Positions 1-8,115 are shown, numbered from the stretch's first letter. The stretch is DNA of 64,000 nt from Siphonodentalium dalli (GCA_032622095.1 CP136067.1:132435990-132499989); one strand, 5' to 3'. The notes: a model not told the origin generated them from the sequence alone. Numbers and translations: made by a program.

Positions 1-200
1 ATATGGCCAGCTTTTGCGTTCATCATGCATGTGTGCATAGAGAGTAATATATGAGTAATCACTATGGAGAAGTGTATAATCATCCAAATACCCAGCTGGT
101 AAAGCCACCCGGATGTTTTTCCTTTTGATGGCTAATGGCGATTCTTTTTTAGATGTGCTAAATGTCATGTATATGATGACTTCCAAGAGGATATTGACGT
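1..200 (-). CDS. possible internal exon, runs off the window edge
   Basis: On the minus strand there is an open frame from a plausible splice acceptor (AG at 202-201, after a moderately T-rich run) down to position 1 without a stop, 66 codons. The predicted peptide is rich in Tyr, Leu and Asp and matches no family I recognise. Its acceptor phase is 1, which fits the phase-1 donor of the first exon at 1107-1302; joining them would create a GAC codon. This is inference from frame and phase only. It could be chance open sequence in an AT-rich region. Confidence 0.3.
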
Positions 201-628
201 CTGTTAAAGTTACTCAATCCGTTCAGACGGTCTCCATATCACCAAGATACAAAAACAACAACAACAACAACATTTCTTCAAAATACGCTTTAGTTATCAG
301 AATCTATTTATTGAAACAAAATAATGCTAACCACTGTTAACTATGGTATTAAATTTCCCAAAACGAGTTTTTTATCAACATTTTGTTCAACAAGATATGG
401 CCGTATTATTACTTAAGTATCACGAAATTTAGCCGCGTTACCACTTGGTTTTAGATTTATCCATCTTCATCTGCAATTTTGTCCTGGCCGGTTTGTTGGG
501 TTAAATCGGACATAATTTAGGTCAGATTCCGGAACAGTCAAAGCCGGTAACAAGTTAATTTCAAAATAGTACATGGAAACACATAACAATCAGCTGTAAT
601 ATCGCTTTAGCTTTTACAGTTGGGTTAA

Positions 629-1018
629 CCCTTTACCCAACAGAGGGCCCTGTGCCAATGCATTCTCTTATATATGCGAGTCGACCATAGGTCGCCTCGC
701 ATATATAAGAGAATGCATTGGCTTAACTCATTAAAAATTATAAAATTGTTAAAGAATGTAAGAAAAAATAGTAAAAAGTGTTAAAAAAATATTTCTTTAG
801 GCCAATGCATTCTCTTATATATGCGAGGTGACCTATGGTCGACTCGCATATATAAGAGAATGCATTGGCACAGGGCATAACTGTAACTATCACAATGTGG
901 TCAAGGAGCCGGTTCCAATGATATCCATATTTGTATGGTTCTATTGAGACAGACCGAAGATATTTTAGGCTGTTGAAGCTTTATGTGGCCGGTTTTGGCC
1001 GGTTCGTTGGGTAAAGGG
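629..1018. mobile_element. TTAA-flanked MITE with paired palindromes (piggyBac-like ends)
   Basis: A 390 bp element flanked by TTAA at 625-628 and 1019-1022. Its inverted ends read CCCTTTACCCAACA and its complement. TTAA target duplication and CCC-starting ends are typical of piggyBac-group MITEs. The paralogous segment at 5861-5864 carries a single TTAA with no insert, which proves the boundaries. Inside are two long palindromes, 655-721 and 802-868, in opposite orientation around an AT-rich spacer. There is no transposase frame, so it is non-autonomous. A second copy in reverse orientation lies at 50052-50428. Confidence 0.88.
655..868. repeat. two 67-bp palindromes within the MITE
   Basis: Each palindrome has about 30 bp arms beginning CCAATGCATTCTCTTATATA and a loop containing GTCGACCATAGGTC. 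The second is the reverse complement of the first, so the pair also forms a larger hairpin. The same palindrome recurs at 10090-10156, 50200-50266 and 50335-50401, with half of it at 5190-5226. Confidence 0.9.
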
Positions 1019-1106
1019 TTAATTATATAAGGAAGTTGACAAATTTACTAATGTCCCAATATGTTCCCTATCATCATGACATGGATTCTTAAGTGTCAAC
1101 ACCTAC

Positions 1107-1302
1107 CTGTATATGCACCAAATTTCTGGCATCGAAGTATATTCGAAATTCTAAGAGAGTAGAACACATTTATCCCGAAAGGTGGCGCTTCCATTAACGG
1201 CGGTACATTGCATTCTTGTTCTTGGCCTCTTGTATTCGAAACGAGGTGCAACAGGGTTAACAGTCCAGTTGATCCAAACAATAGTAAGCGGATCTGATGC
1301 AT
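1107..1302 (-). CDS. first exon of a secreted protein (copy A)
   Basis: The ATG at 1302-1300 opens a strong signal peptide (MHQIRLLLFGSTGLL, then hydrophobic residues to about residue 23). A short mature part with two Cys follows, ending at a consensus donor ACAG|GTAGGT, phase 1, at 1107. The frame closes shortly inside the intron, as expected for an exon. The Cys spacing vaguely resembles a PAN/Apple start split by an intron, but this is not secure. A possible next exon is at 1-200. The upstream region is cut at 1437 by the virus-like block, so this copy may have lost its promoter. Copy B at 5949-6144 differs by one residue (Thr versus Ala). Confidence 0.6.
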
Positions 1303-1444
1303 GGTGTACGTGTCGAAGTTAGCCAAAGTTACGGAGCTGAAGTTCCCCGTCTATGCCGGGAATCACAATTGTATTCCGGTAGCTCAGAGAAACATGCACT
1401 GCACTCTGTTTAACTGAGATATTCGACGATTGTCTTTTTTCTTT

Positions 1445-2289
1445 CCATTCCATTCACCCATATGTTGGTTCGTGTCCTCTTTTAGCACATTCTGTCGCAG
1501 CCGTAATGTGTCCGGGGTTGCGGCTTTAAAATCCACCAGTAGGTAACCGTACGGTTCATTCGTCGCTTCCGAAAACTCTCGCATCATACGTTGAGGGCAT
1601 TCAGGATACATCTGTCTTGATAATGTTGAAATTAAACCCTTGTCAATTGGATTATTGAACAATACCAAATATTGACAATTTCGTCGTTGCGTCGGATCTT
1701 TGTTGTAGCAGAAATTCTGGTTCAAACTTATCAAAGATAAGTTCAAATAATGACTTCCTTCGGAATGTAAATCATTAACTCTCTGGTCTTTTGATGAAGT
1801 TTGCATCAAGTCATCGAGTACAACTAGATTTTTATACTGGGGGTTGATAAGAGAATCCAAGTTTGCGGGTATTCCCCGTATAAAGTTGACCTGAGGGGTG
1901 ACGGTATACTTTATGTCATCATATAGGGGCTGTCAATATTTATAAAACCATATTATTCTGTCAGGTGCGGGTGATATTTTTGAGGCAGACTTTTGTAGCA
2001 AGGTTTTCACGAAGTACGTCTTCCCACTAGATGTCGGTCCACTTACACATGCCGTGAATGGATGCTTGAAAATAAAATCTTCTTGGACATTGGCCATTGA
2101 ATCATCAAAAACTTTTCCAATGTTTGTCTTCTTCGCTCTTCCTCCTTTTATCTCTTTAACTTTTATCTTCTTAGCTCCGGGTTTCCTTATAAGTTTTTCA
2201 GGTTTCGCTTCAGTCTTGGGTAGGTCCTTCGAGTCATCGTAGGGTACATATTTATTAAGATCAAAGTCATAATAGTGCGGAGTCCCCAT
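1445..2289 (-). pseudogene. inverted, broken copy of the basic ORF plus packaging-ATPase-like gene
   Basis: This is the reverse-strand counterpart of 2809-4106. The start of the small basic ORF runs in frame directly into the ATPase core, because about 452 bp present in the other arm (end of the basic ORF, the 33-codon ORF, and the zinc finger and Gln-rich part of the ATPase ORF) are absent. A TGA at 1933-1935 replaces the Trp codon equivalent to residue 141 of the intact ORF. The frame stays open beyond it through Walker B (NLVVLDDL) to about 1445, where homology ends. There are several other substitutions. It belongs to an old viral or Polinton-like insertion and cannot make a full ATPase as it stands. 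Confidence 0.85.
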
Positions 2290-2563
2290 TCCGGCTAAAG
2301 TTCAAAGTGTACTCTGAAGTAGTAATTTTTATATACGCCAAAATACCATCCAAGACGTATACCCTTATAAACTGCGGGTCAGTCCTTGTAACGCGCACGT
2401 CAACGCCGCCGGCGCCGCCGGCAAACGCCGCCGGCGTTTGCGGCGGCGGCTGTTGTTGTAGTAGTTGTTGATACAAATGTCAATGCAATTATGAGTGATT
2501 TCAATATGCACACTCTATTGTATAGGTAAACAATTGGCGCGGCGGCAGTGAGGGGGTGAGGGG

Positions 2564-2808
2564 GCCGCCAATTTTTTACCTATACAATAGAGTGTGCATA
2601 TTGAAATCACTCATAATTGCATTGACATTTGTATCAACAACTACTACAACAACAGCCGCCGCCGCCGCCGCCGCCGCCGGCGGTGCCGGCGGCGTTGACG
2701 TGCGCGTTACTAGGACTGACCCGCAGTTTATAAGGGTATACGTCTTGGATGGTATTTTGGCGTATATAAAAATTACTACTTCAGAGTACACTTTGAACTT
2801 TAGCCGGA
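2564..2808 (+). promoter_or_regulatory. leader/promoter region of the virus-like genes
   Basis: This noncoding leader has a (GCC)n/(CGG)n tract at about 2656-2695, the motif GGCGGCGTTGACGTGCGCGT at 2690-2709, and a TATATAAA box at 2763-2770, 39-46 bases before the ATG at 2809. The mirror image is present at 2290-2543, with its TATA at about 2328-2335. A related GCC tract and GTTGACATGCGC motif recur after the gene cluster at 5118-5165. The promoter role is inferred from the TATA position and its conservation in both arms. Confidence 0.45.
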
Positions 2809-3030
2809 ATGGGGACTCCGCACTATTATGACTTTGATCTTAATAAATATGTACCCTACGATGACTCGAAGGACCTACCCAAGACTGAAGCGAAACCTGA
2901 AAAACTTATAAGGAAACCCGGAGCTAAGAAGATAAAAGTTAAAGAGATAAAAGGAGGAAGAGCGAAGAAGACAAACATTGGAAAAGTTAAAAAGGAAACT
3001 CCAAACGACATATTCACTGAACTAAAATGA
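2809..3030 (+). CDS. small basic protein of the virus-like block
   Basis: A 73-residue protein begins MGTPHYYDFDLNKYVPYDD, followed by a strongly Lys-rich stretch (about residues 25-62) and a short acidic/polar end. The basic central part suggests nucleic-acid binding or a nuclear localisation signal, which is inference. I do not recognise a named family. It starts 39-46 bases after a TATATAAA box and its stop overlaps the next ATG (ATGA). The first 60 codons are conserved in the inverted arm, where they read in frame into the ATPase core. Confidence 0.6.
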   Translation: MGTPHYYDFDLNKYVPYDDSKDLPKTEAKPEKLIRKPGAKKIKVKEIKGGRAKKTNIGKVKKETPNDIFTELK

Positions 3031-3128
3031 GTAATTTACCTAAATTTTCGAAGGCTATTGAAAGGCCGGTGGAACAAACGCCGCCGCCGCCGGCAAACAC
3101 CGCGCCGTCAATACAGGACAGATTTTGA
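3027..3128 (+). CDS. tiny overlapping ORF, Pro-rich (33 aa)
   Basis: The ATG overlaps the stop of the preceding ORF in an ATGA arrangement. It encodes 33 residues with a central Pro run produced by a (GCC)-type tract and ends at TGA 3126-3128. No family is recognised. Overlapping start and stop suggest coupled translation in a compact viral-type genome, but so short a frame may be chance. It falls inside the segment missing from the inverted arm. Confidence 0.3.
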   Translation: MSNLPKFSKAIERPVEQTPPPPANTAPSIQDRF

Positions 3129-3192
3129 GGTTATAAGGAACATTTGTAGAAAGGAAAGCCATATACCACCGAGATATTTTAGTCAAGTATAA

Positions 3193-4296
3193 ATGAAGCA
3201 CCAGTGTTCAATTTGCTCTAGTGAGTATGTGCGGAACCATGATTTGATAAGACATGTACAATCTAAGCACACTGAGTTTGTTAACCGACACCCACAGCAG
3301 CACCACCAAGCAGCAGCAACAAACAGCAGCAGCAGCAACAGGCAGCAGCATCATCAGCCACAACAACCGTCATTACAGCAACACCAGATACTACAACACC
3401 AGCAGGGGAAACAGCAACAAAGCGACATAACATCCTGCTTTGATGATTCAATGGCCTATGTCCAAGAAGATTTTATTTTCAAGCATCCATTCACGGCATG
3501 TGTAAGTGGACCGACATCTAGTGGGAAGACGTACTTCGTGAAAACCTTGCTACAAAAGTCTGCCTCAAAAATAGCACCCGCACCTGACAGAATAATATGG
3601 TTTTATAAATATTGGCAGCCCCTATATGATGACATAAAGTATACCGTCACCCCTCAGGTCAACTTTATACGGGGAATACCCGCAAACTTGGATTCTCTTA
3701 TCAACCCCCAGTATAAAAATCTAGTTGTACTCGATGACTTGATGCAAACTTCATCAAAAGACCAGAGAATTAATGATTTACATTCCGAAGGAAGTCACCA
3801 TTTGAACTTATCTTTGATAAGTTTGAACCAGAATTTCTACTACAACAAAGATCCGACGCAACGACGAAATTGTCAATATTTGGTATTGTTCAATAATCCA
3901 ATTGACAAGCGTTTAATTTCAACATTATCAAGACAGATGTATCCTGAATGCCCTCAACGTATGATGCGAGAGTTTTCGGAAGCGACGAGTGAACCGTACG
4001 GTTACCTACTGGTGGATTTAAAAGCTGCAACCCCGGACACATTACGGCTGCGACAGAATGTGCTAAAAGTGGACACGAACCAACATATGGGTGAATGGAA
4101 TGGCATGAAATATAATCTCCATAAGGACAGCGAGCACCCAGATGAACAGAATGTGGTGAAATGTGATGACAACAATAGCCCGGATCAACGGAATGAGATG
4201 AAATATGACGACAGAGATCTCCCTGGTCAACGGGAGTGCATGACATATAATTATATTGTGCCCCAGGGTCAACATATGGCTATACTAAGGACATAA
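3193..4296 (+). CDS. zinc finger plus packaging-ATPase-like protein (Polinton/adintovirus type)
   Basis: A 367-residue protein. Residues 5-26 form a C2H2 finger (C5, C8, H21, H26). Residues 33-80 are Gln/His/Ser-rich low complexity. The ATPase core follows, with Walker A GPTSSGKT at 106-113, an IIWFYKYWQPLY segment at 134-145, Walker B NLVVLDDL at 176-183, and a conserved GSHHLNLSL block with downstream Gln/Asn. This is the FtsK/HerA-like (A32-type) ATPase layout that pumps DNA into capsids in Polintons, adintoviruses and relatives. After residue 300 there are degenerate 14-residue repeats (VVKCDDNNSPDQRN, EMKYDDRDLPGQRE and similar). It is an endogenous copy; no capsid, polymerase or integrase gene is seen in the window. 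Confidence 0.75.
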   Translation: MKHQCSICSSEYVRNHDLIRHVQSKHTEFVNRHPQQHHQAAATNSSSSNRQQHHQPQQPSLQQHQILQHQQGKQQQSDITSCFDDSMAYVQEDFIFKHPFTACVSGPTSSGKTYFVKTLLQKSASKIAPAPDRIIWFYKYWQPLYDDIKYTVTPQVNFIRGIPANLDSLINPQYKNLVVLDDLMQTSSKDQRINDLHSEGSHHLNLSLISLNQNFYYNKDPTQRRNCQYLVLFNNPIDKRLISTLSRQMYPECPQRMMREFSEATSEPYGYLLVDLKAATPDTLRLRQNVLKVDTNQHMGEWNGMKYNLHKDSEHPDEQNVVKCDDNNSPDQRNEMKYDDRDLPGQRECMTYNYIVPQGQHMAILRT

Positions 4297-4361
4297 GGAC
4301 ACCTGGTGAGATCAATGAAATTAATAAAGAAGACCATAAAAACATAGGCAGTCGAGAAGAC

Positions 4362-4859
4362 ATGTCGTACCCTTGCAATGACTGTGGGCTTTTGTTCGAA
4401 GATCAGCATGATGTCCAGAGACACGTAAAAAACTGGTGTCAAGAAAATAAGTTAAAACGAAAATTAACTGAGGACACGGATGATAGTCAGAATAAGAAAA
4501 TTAAATCGAATGAAGATGAATACTTCAAAAGTTTGTGTGATGAGAGTAGAGATAAAGCACAAGAAGCATGGAGTGATAACGTGGAAACGTATATGGAAAA
4601 TGGCTCGACAGAAAAAGAGGCAAAAGTACAAGCTGACAAGGACCTTAAAAGTACAGATCTTAAAACTGAAGGCATGAGGCTATTTATGAATGTTTATGCT
4701 TGGACAATAATAAAGAATATGTGGCTGCGCAATGGTACTCTGCACAACAGTGTCATGGATAAAGTGGAGAAATATATGAAGAATGGTTTTGAAGATCGTG
4801 ATGCAGTGAAAATGTCAATATTAAAGTACAGACCATTGCTAGAAAAGTTCATGGACTAA
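4362..4859 (+). CDS. small zinc-finger protein of the virus-like block
   Basis: 165 residues. An N-terminal finger has C5, C8, H21 and C26, the same spacing as the finger of the upstream ATPase ORF. A basic patch follows (KRKLTEDTDDSQNKKIKS), then an alpha-helical, charged C-terminal half of unknown function. It begins 65 bases after the ATPase stop in the same orientation. After the TAA at 4857-4859 the same frame continues with an Asp/Glu/Ser-rich run to a TAG at 4914-4916, suggesting that the stop truncates an acidic tail. A role in DNA binding or transcription control is inferred only. Confidence 0.6.
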   Translation: MSYPCNDCGLLFEDQHDVQRHVKNWCQENKLKRKLTEDTDDSQNKKIKSNEDEYFKSLCDESRDKAQEAWSDNVETYMENGSTEKEAKVQADKDLKSTDLKTEGMRLFMNVYAWTIIKNMWLRNGTLHNSVMDKVEKYMKNGFEDRDAVKMSILKYRPLLEKFMD

Positions 4860-4923
4860 ACAAATGACACATCTGACGAAAGTGATGACAATTCGGACGA
4901 AAGTGACAGTGAATAGTTAATAT

Positions 4924-4929
4924 AATAAA
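4924..4929 (+). terminator. poly(A) signal AATAAA
   Basis: AATAAA lies 65 bases after the TAA of the small zinc-finger gene and about 8 bases after the second in-frame stop. It is the first such hexamer downstream of the cluster. Position is the only evidence. Confidence 0.35.
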
Positions 4930-5117
4930 TTGTACTATGTACCACTTGTCATGTTATTTTTCTCTTTTTTCCCTCGCTCACTTGCTTTTTTCGGTGGCGC
5001 TCACCACCGTACCCCCATAGCTTTCCGATGAATGGCAACAAGCCATATTTTTGACTAAATCCTGAACCGCCTGAACCGCCGCCAATTTCTTTGCATGCCA
5101 TAGGATTATGTAGTTGC

Positions 5118-5226
5118 TGCCGCCGCCGCCGCCGGCGGCGGCGGCGTTGACATGCGCATTACGGCCGCCGCCGACGCCGGCGGCGGCTGGTCGACTCGCA
5201 TATTTAAGATAATGCATTGGCACAGG
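5118..5226. repeat. GCC-rich tract plus half of the MITE palindrome
   Basis: At 5118-5188 there is a (GCC/CGG)-rich imperfect palindrome containing GTTGACATGCGCATTAC, related to the leader of the virus-like genes. It abuts 5190-5226, a mutated right half of the 67-bp MITE palindrome (GTCGACTCGC... GCATTGGCACAGG). The junction looks like a recombination seam. Confidence 0.6.
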
Positions 5227-5297
5227 ATAAAAAAATCCCGACTTCCGACTGGATTTGATATGGCGGGTCACATTTATGACTAAATCCTGAATTTTGT

Positions 5298-5516
5298 TTA
5301 ATTTTTGAAGTTTTTTGAAATTTGTGAAATTTGTGAAATTTGTGATGTTTTTGAAGTTTTTGAAATTTGTTGAAGTTTTTGAAGTTTTTGAAATTTTTGA
5401 AATTTTTGAAGTTTTTGAAATTTTTGAAACTTTTGAAATTTTTGAAGTTTGTGAAATTTTTGAAATTTTTGAAATTTTTGAAGTTTTTGAAATTTTTGAA
5501 GTTTTTGAAATTTTTT
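5298..5516. repeat. 9-bp minisatellite (GAARTTTTT)n
   Basis: About 24 copies of a GAAATTTTT/GAAGTTTTT unit. Long reading frames on both strands here (Lys-Phe repeats) are products of the repeat and not genes. Confidence 0.92.
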
Positions 5517-5718
5517 GGACATGCCCAACCGGTATGCACATAGACCATGATGCAATGCGTGGGCGGAGAATATAGGTCAAACTGTCTAACACCGACGGGA
5601 GTACTGCAGAGAATATAGGTCGGATAGAGTTATCGTTCCTGATTTGCAACCAACTGGGGTACTGCAGAGAATGTAGGTCAAACTGTCTAGACTGCCACCA
5701 AACAGGGTGGGTATCATC
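5517..5718. repeat. short duplicated motif, otherwise unassigned
   Basis: The motif GTACTGCAGAGAATRTAGGT occurs at about 5600 and 5659. Apart from this pair I see nothing recognisable. Confidence 0.5.
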
Positions 5719-6280
5719 ACTGGCCGGTTTGATGGGTTAAATCGGACATAATTTAGGTCAGATTCCGGAACAGTCAAAGCCGGTAACAAGTTAATTTCAA
5801 AATAGTACATGGAAACTCATAACATTCAGCTGTAATATCGCTTTAGCTTTTACAGTTGGGTTAATTATATAAGGAAGTTGACCAATTGACTAATGTCCCA
5901 ATATGTTCCCTATCATCATGACATGGATTCTTAAGTGTCAACACCTACCTGTATATGCACCAAATTTCTGGCATCGAAGTATATTCGAAATTCTAAGAGA
6001 GTAGAACACATTTATCCCGAAAGGTGGCGCTTCCATTAACGGCGGTACATTGCATTCTTGTTCTTGGCCTCTTGCATTCGAAACGAGGTGCAACAGGGTT
6101 AACAGTCCAGTTGATCCAAACAATAGTAAGCGGATCTGATGCATGGTGTACGTGTCGAAGTTAGCCAAAGTTACGGAGCTGAAGTTCCCCGTCTATGCCG
6201 GGAATCACAATTGTATTCCGGTAGCTCAGAGAAACATGCACTGCACTCTGTTTAACTGAGATATTCGACGATTGTCTTTT
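5719..6280. repeat. segmental duplication, copy B (empty MITE site)
   Basis: Direct copy of 484-1437 lacking the 390 bp MITE; a single TTAA at 5861-5864 marks the empty site. It carries the second copy of the first exon. Past 6280 it continues into unique sequence, whereas copy A meets the virus-like arm. Confidence 0.9.
5949..6144 (-). CDS. first exon of a secreted protein (copy B)
   Basis: Same exon as 1107-1302: ATG at 6144, signal peptide, two Cys, donor ACAG|GTAGGT, phase 1. One residue differs from copy A. No following exon is found downstream on the minus strand, because the duplication ends at 5719 and virus-like sequence follows. It may therefore be an orphan exon, although its upstream DNA looks undisturbed. 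Confidence 0.5.
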
Positions 6281-6541
6281 CTTGCTTTAATTAATTCGAA
6301 AAAAAGCCGTTGAAAGCGCGGCGGATGTCTGAAGTAGGTGAAACTTTTACTGGACGCAATGAAACCCGAAAGAGACGGAGAAATGACAGCCGACGACGAT
6401 GTAAACTCCTCTGGTGGTTGACAGCTGGTAAATGTCGATTGGCGAGGGATGTCAAACGACCCAATAAGACTTAGTGTTGTTCAATGAATATTACAATGTT
6501 CAACGTATCCGTTATAAATGGCTGACATAATCCGCATTACG
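6281..6541. other. no gene seen
   Basis: Unique-looking sequence upstream (in minus-strand sense) of the copy B exon. It could hold that exon's promoter, but no TATA box or other clear element stands out. Confidence 0.4.
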
Positions 6542-7810
6542 TGCGATTTGATCAGGTTACCTGGCCTGATACACCGAGTGATCTTTAAAGCAACTCTATA
6601 TCGCGAATGATAATCCGAAGGTACTGACGATTTCCTGTTGAATGCAGATAACCAAGGGATATCAATTGTGTCTTTCAGTAGATGGGGTGGTCTTCGAGAC
6701 TATTGAATAATATATAAACGAAGAATGTCACTGAAAGCTTTCGTGTCGATAATGTTGTGTCCTTCAATGCATATTGAATATGTTTTGTAAATATACCTGT
6801 CCTGTCGTGCCGTCTTTGAGATATAATATCGAGTTCTTATGATTCACTCTGCTCGACAACTTCAGTAAGAATATTGACTTTGTTCCGTGTTCGATGCTGA
6901 TGTCACTGCGTAAGAGTCCATGTTCCGGTGAGACGGAATGAGATCGCCAAAATATAAGATCAAACGTTCAGCGACAACAACAGTATGTTCCTATAGCAAC
7001 CAAAAACTAGTATTTCACAAAATTACTACGGCTCCCGTGGGTAATATGGTCCATCTCCCCGTGGACGATGGTATAGTTTTCCTGGCCTGTTGATTCCTAT
7101 TGAAATTAAATTGTATCAGACACATACGGCTAAAACATCCGTCATGTATGCGATTTGATCAGGTTTCCTGGCCTGATACGTCAAGTGGTGAACTCTTTAT
7201 CGTGGATAATTCAAACCTACTGACGATTTCGCGTTGAATGCAGATTACCAAGGGATATAAAATGGTTCAATGAACTGATCGAATTGTGCCGTTCAGTGGA
7301 TGGGGTGTATTCGAGAGTATTGAATAATATATAAACGAAGAATGATACTCGATGGAAGCTTAAATGTCGAAATGTTGTGTTCTTCGGTGCATATGTTTTG
7401 TAAATAACTTGTCCTGTCGTGGTGTCTTATCAGAGATATAATAGTCAGTACTTATCATTCACTCTGGTCGACGCGTCAACTTCATTACGAATATTTACAA
7501 AGGTCCGTGTGCGATACTAACGGCACTGATAAAGGGTCCATGTTCATGTATGGTGAGAAGGGATGCGATCTCCAATAAGTTCAATAAATCTGCTACGACA
7601 GTCTGTTACCATATAGTAACCGGCCTGATACATCGAGTGATGACCTTTAAACCAACTATATCGTGGATGATAATCCAAACATATATACTGACGATTTCCT
7701 GTGGAATGCAGATTACAAAAGGATACCAAATGGTTCAACGAACAACTGATATAATTGTGTCGTTCAGTAGATGGGATGGTCTTCGAGAATATAAAATAAT
7801 ATACTTCAGA
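6542..7810. repeat. degenerate tandem repeat, unit about 0.6 kb
   Basis: Two diverged units start at about 6542 and 7146 (604 bp apart), both with TGCGATTTGATCAGGTT, CTGACGATTTC, AATAATATATAAACGAAGAA and GTCCATGTTC in the same order. A truncated third lies at 7620-7800. A further piece of the 3' half is at 8870-9110. No coding potential was seen. Confidence 0.8.
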
Positions 7811-7831
7811 CAAACCACATAATAATACGCA

Positions 7832-8096
7832 CACGATTGGATGGCGAAATATACTTAATCGGGGTTCACGGTTGGATGGCGTAATATACTTAATCGGGGT
7901 TCACGATTGGATGGCGTAATATACTTAATCGGGGTTCACGATTGGATGGCGAAATATACTTAATCGGGGTTCACGATTGGATGGCGAAATATACTTAATC
8001 GGGGTTCACGGTTGGATGGCGAAATATACTTAATCGGGGTTCACGATTAGATAGCGAAATATACTTAATCGGGGTTCACGATTAGATAGAGATTGA
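7832..8096. repeat. 35-bp tandem repeat, seven units plus a partial
   Basis: The unit starts CACGATTGGATGGCGAAATA and contains TACTTAATCGGGGTT. Starts are at 7832, 7867, 7902, 7937, 7972, 8007 and 8042, with a decayed partial unit at 8077. Confidence 0.95.
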
Positions 8097-8115
8097 TAGT
8101 CAAACGGAGTATATG

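Larger units (their letters stand above)
484..1437. repeat. segmental duplication, copy A
   Basis: Near-identical to 5719-6280 in direct orientation, except for the 390 bp TTAA-flanked element at 629-1018, which copy B lacks. It contains part of an intron, the first coding exon (1107-1302) and about 135 bp of its upstream DNA. Homology stops at 1437, close to where the inverted virus-like arm begins. Confidence 0.9.
1445..4106. repeat. giant inverted repeat of the virus-like block
   Basis: The left arm 1445-2543 is the reverse complement of the right arm 2564-4106, around a loop of about 20 bp of G-rich sequence. The right arm is about 450 bp longer because of a single indel (2990-3440). The palindrome includes the leader region, so it places two divergent promoters back to back. 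Such a long near-perfect palindrome could extrude as a cruciform, and could arise by inverted duplication or by head-to-head terminal repeats of a linear genome. Confidence 0.88.

Noticed and set aside
2990-3440. Extra segment of the right arm as a spliced intron, with the left arm a retrocopy
   Set aside because: The boundaries lack GT..AG and no shift of the junction restores them.
5298-5575. Long Lys/Phe-rich reading frames on both strands
   Set aside because: They are translations of the 9-bp GAARTTTTT minisatellite and appear in several frames at once.
7832-8096. CRISPR array
   Set aside because: Units follow each other directly with no spacers; it is a tandem repeat in a eukaryotic genome.
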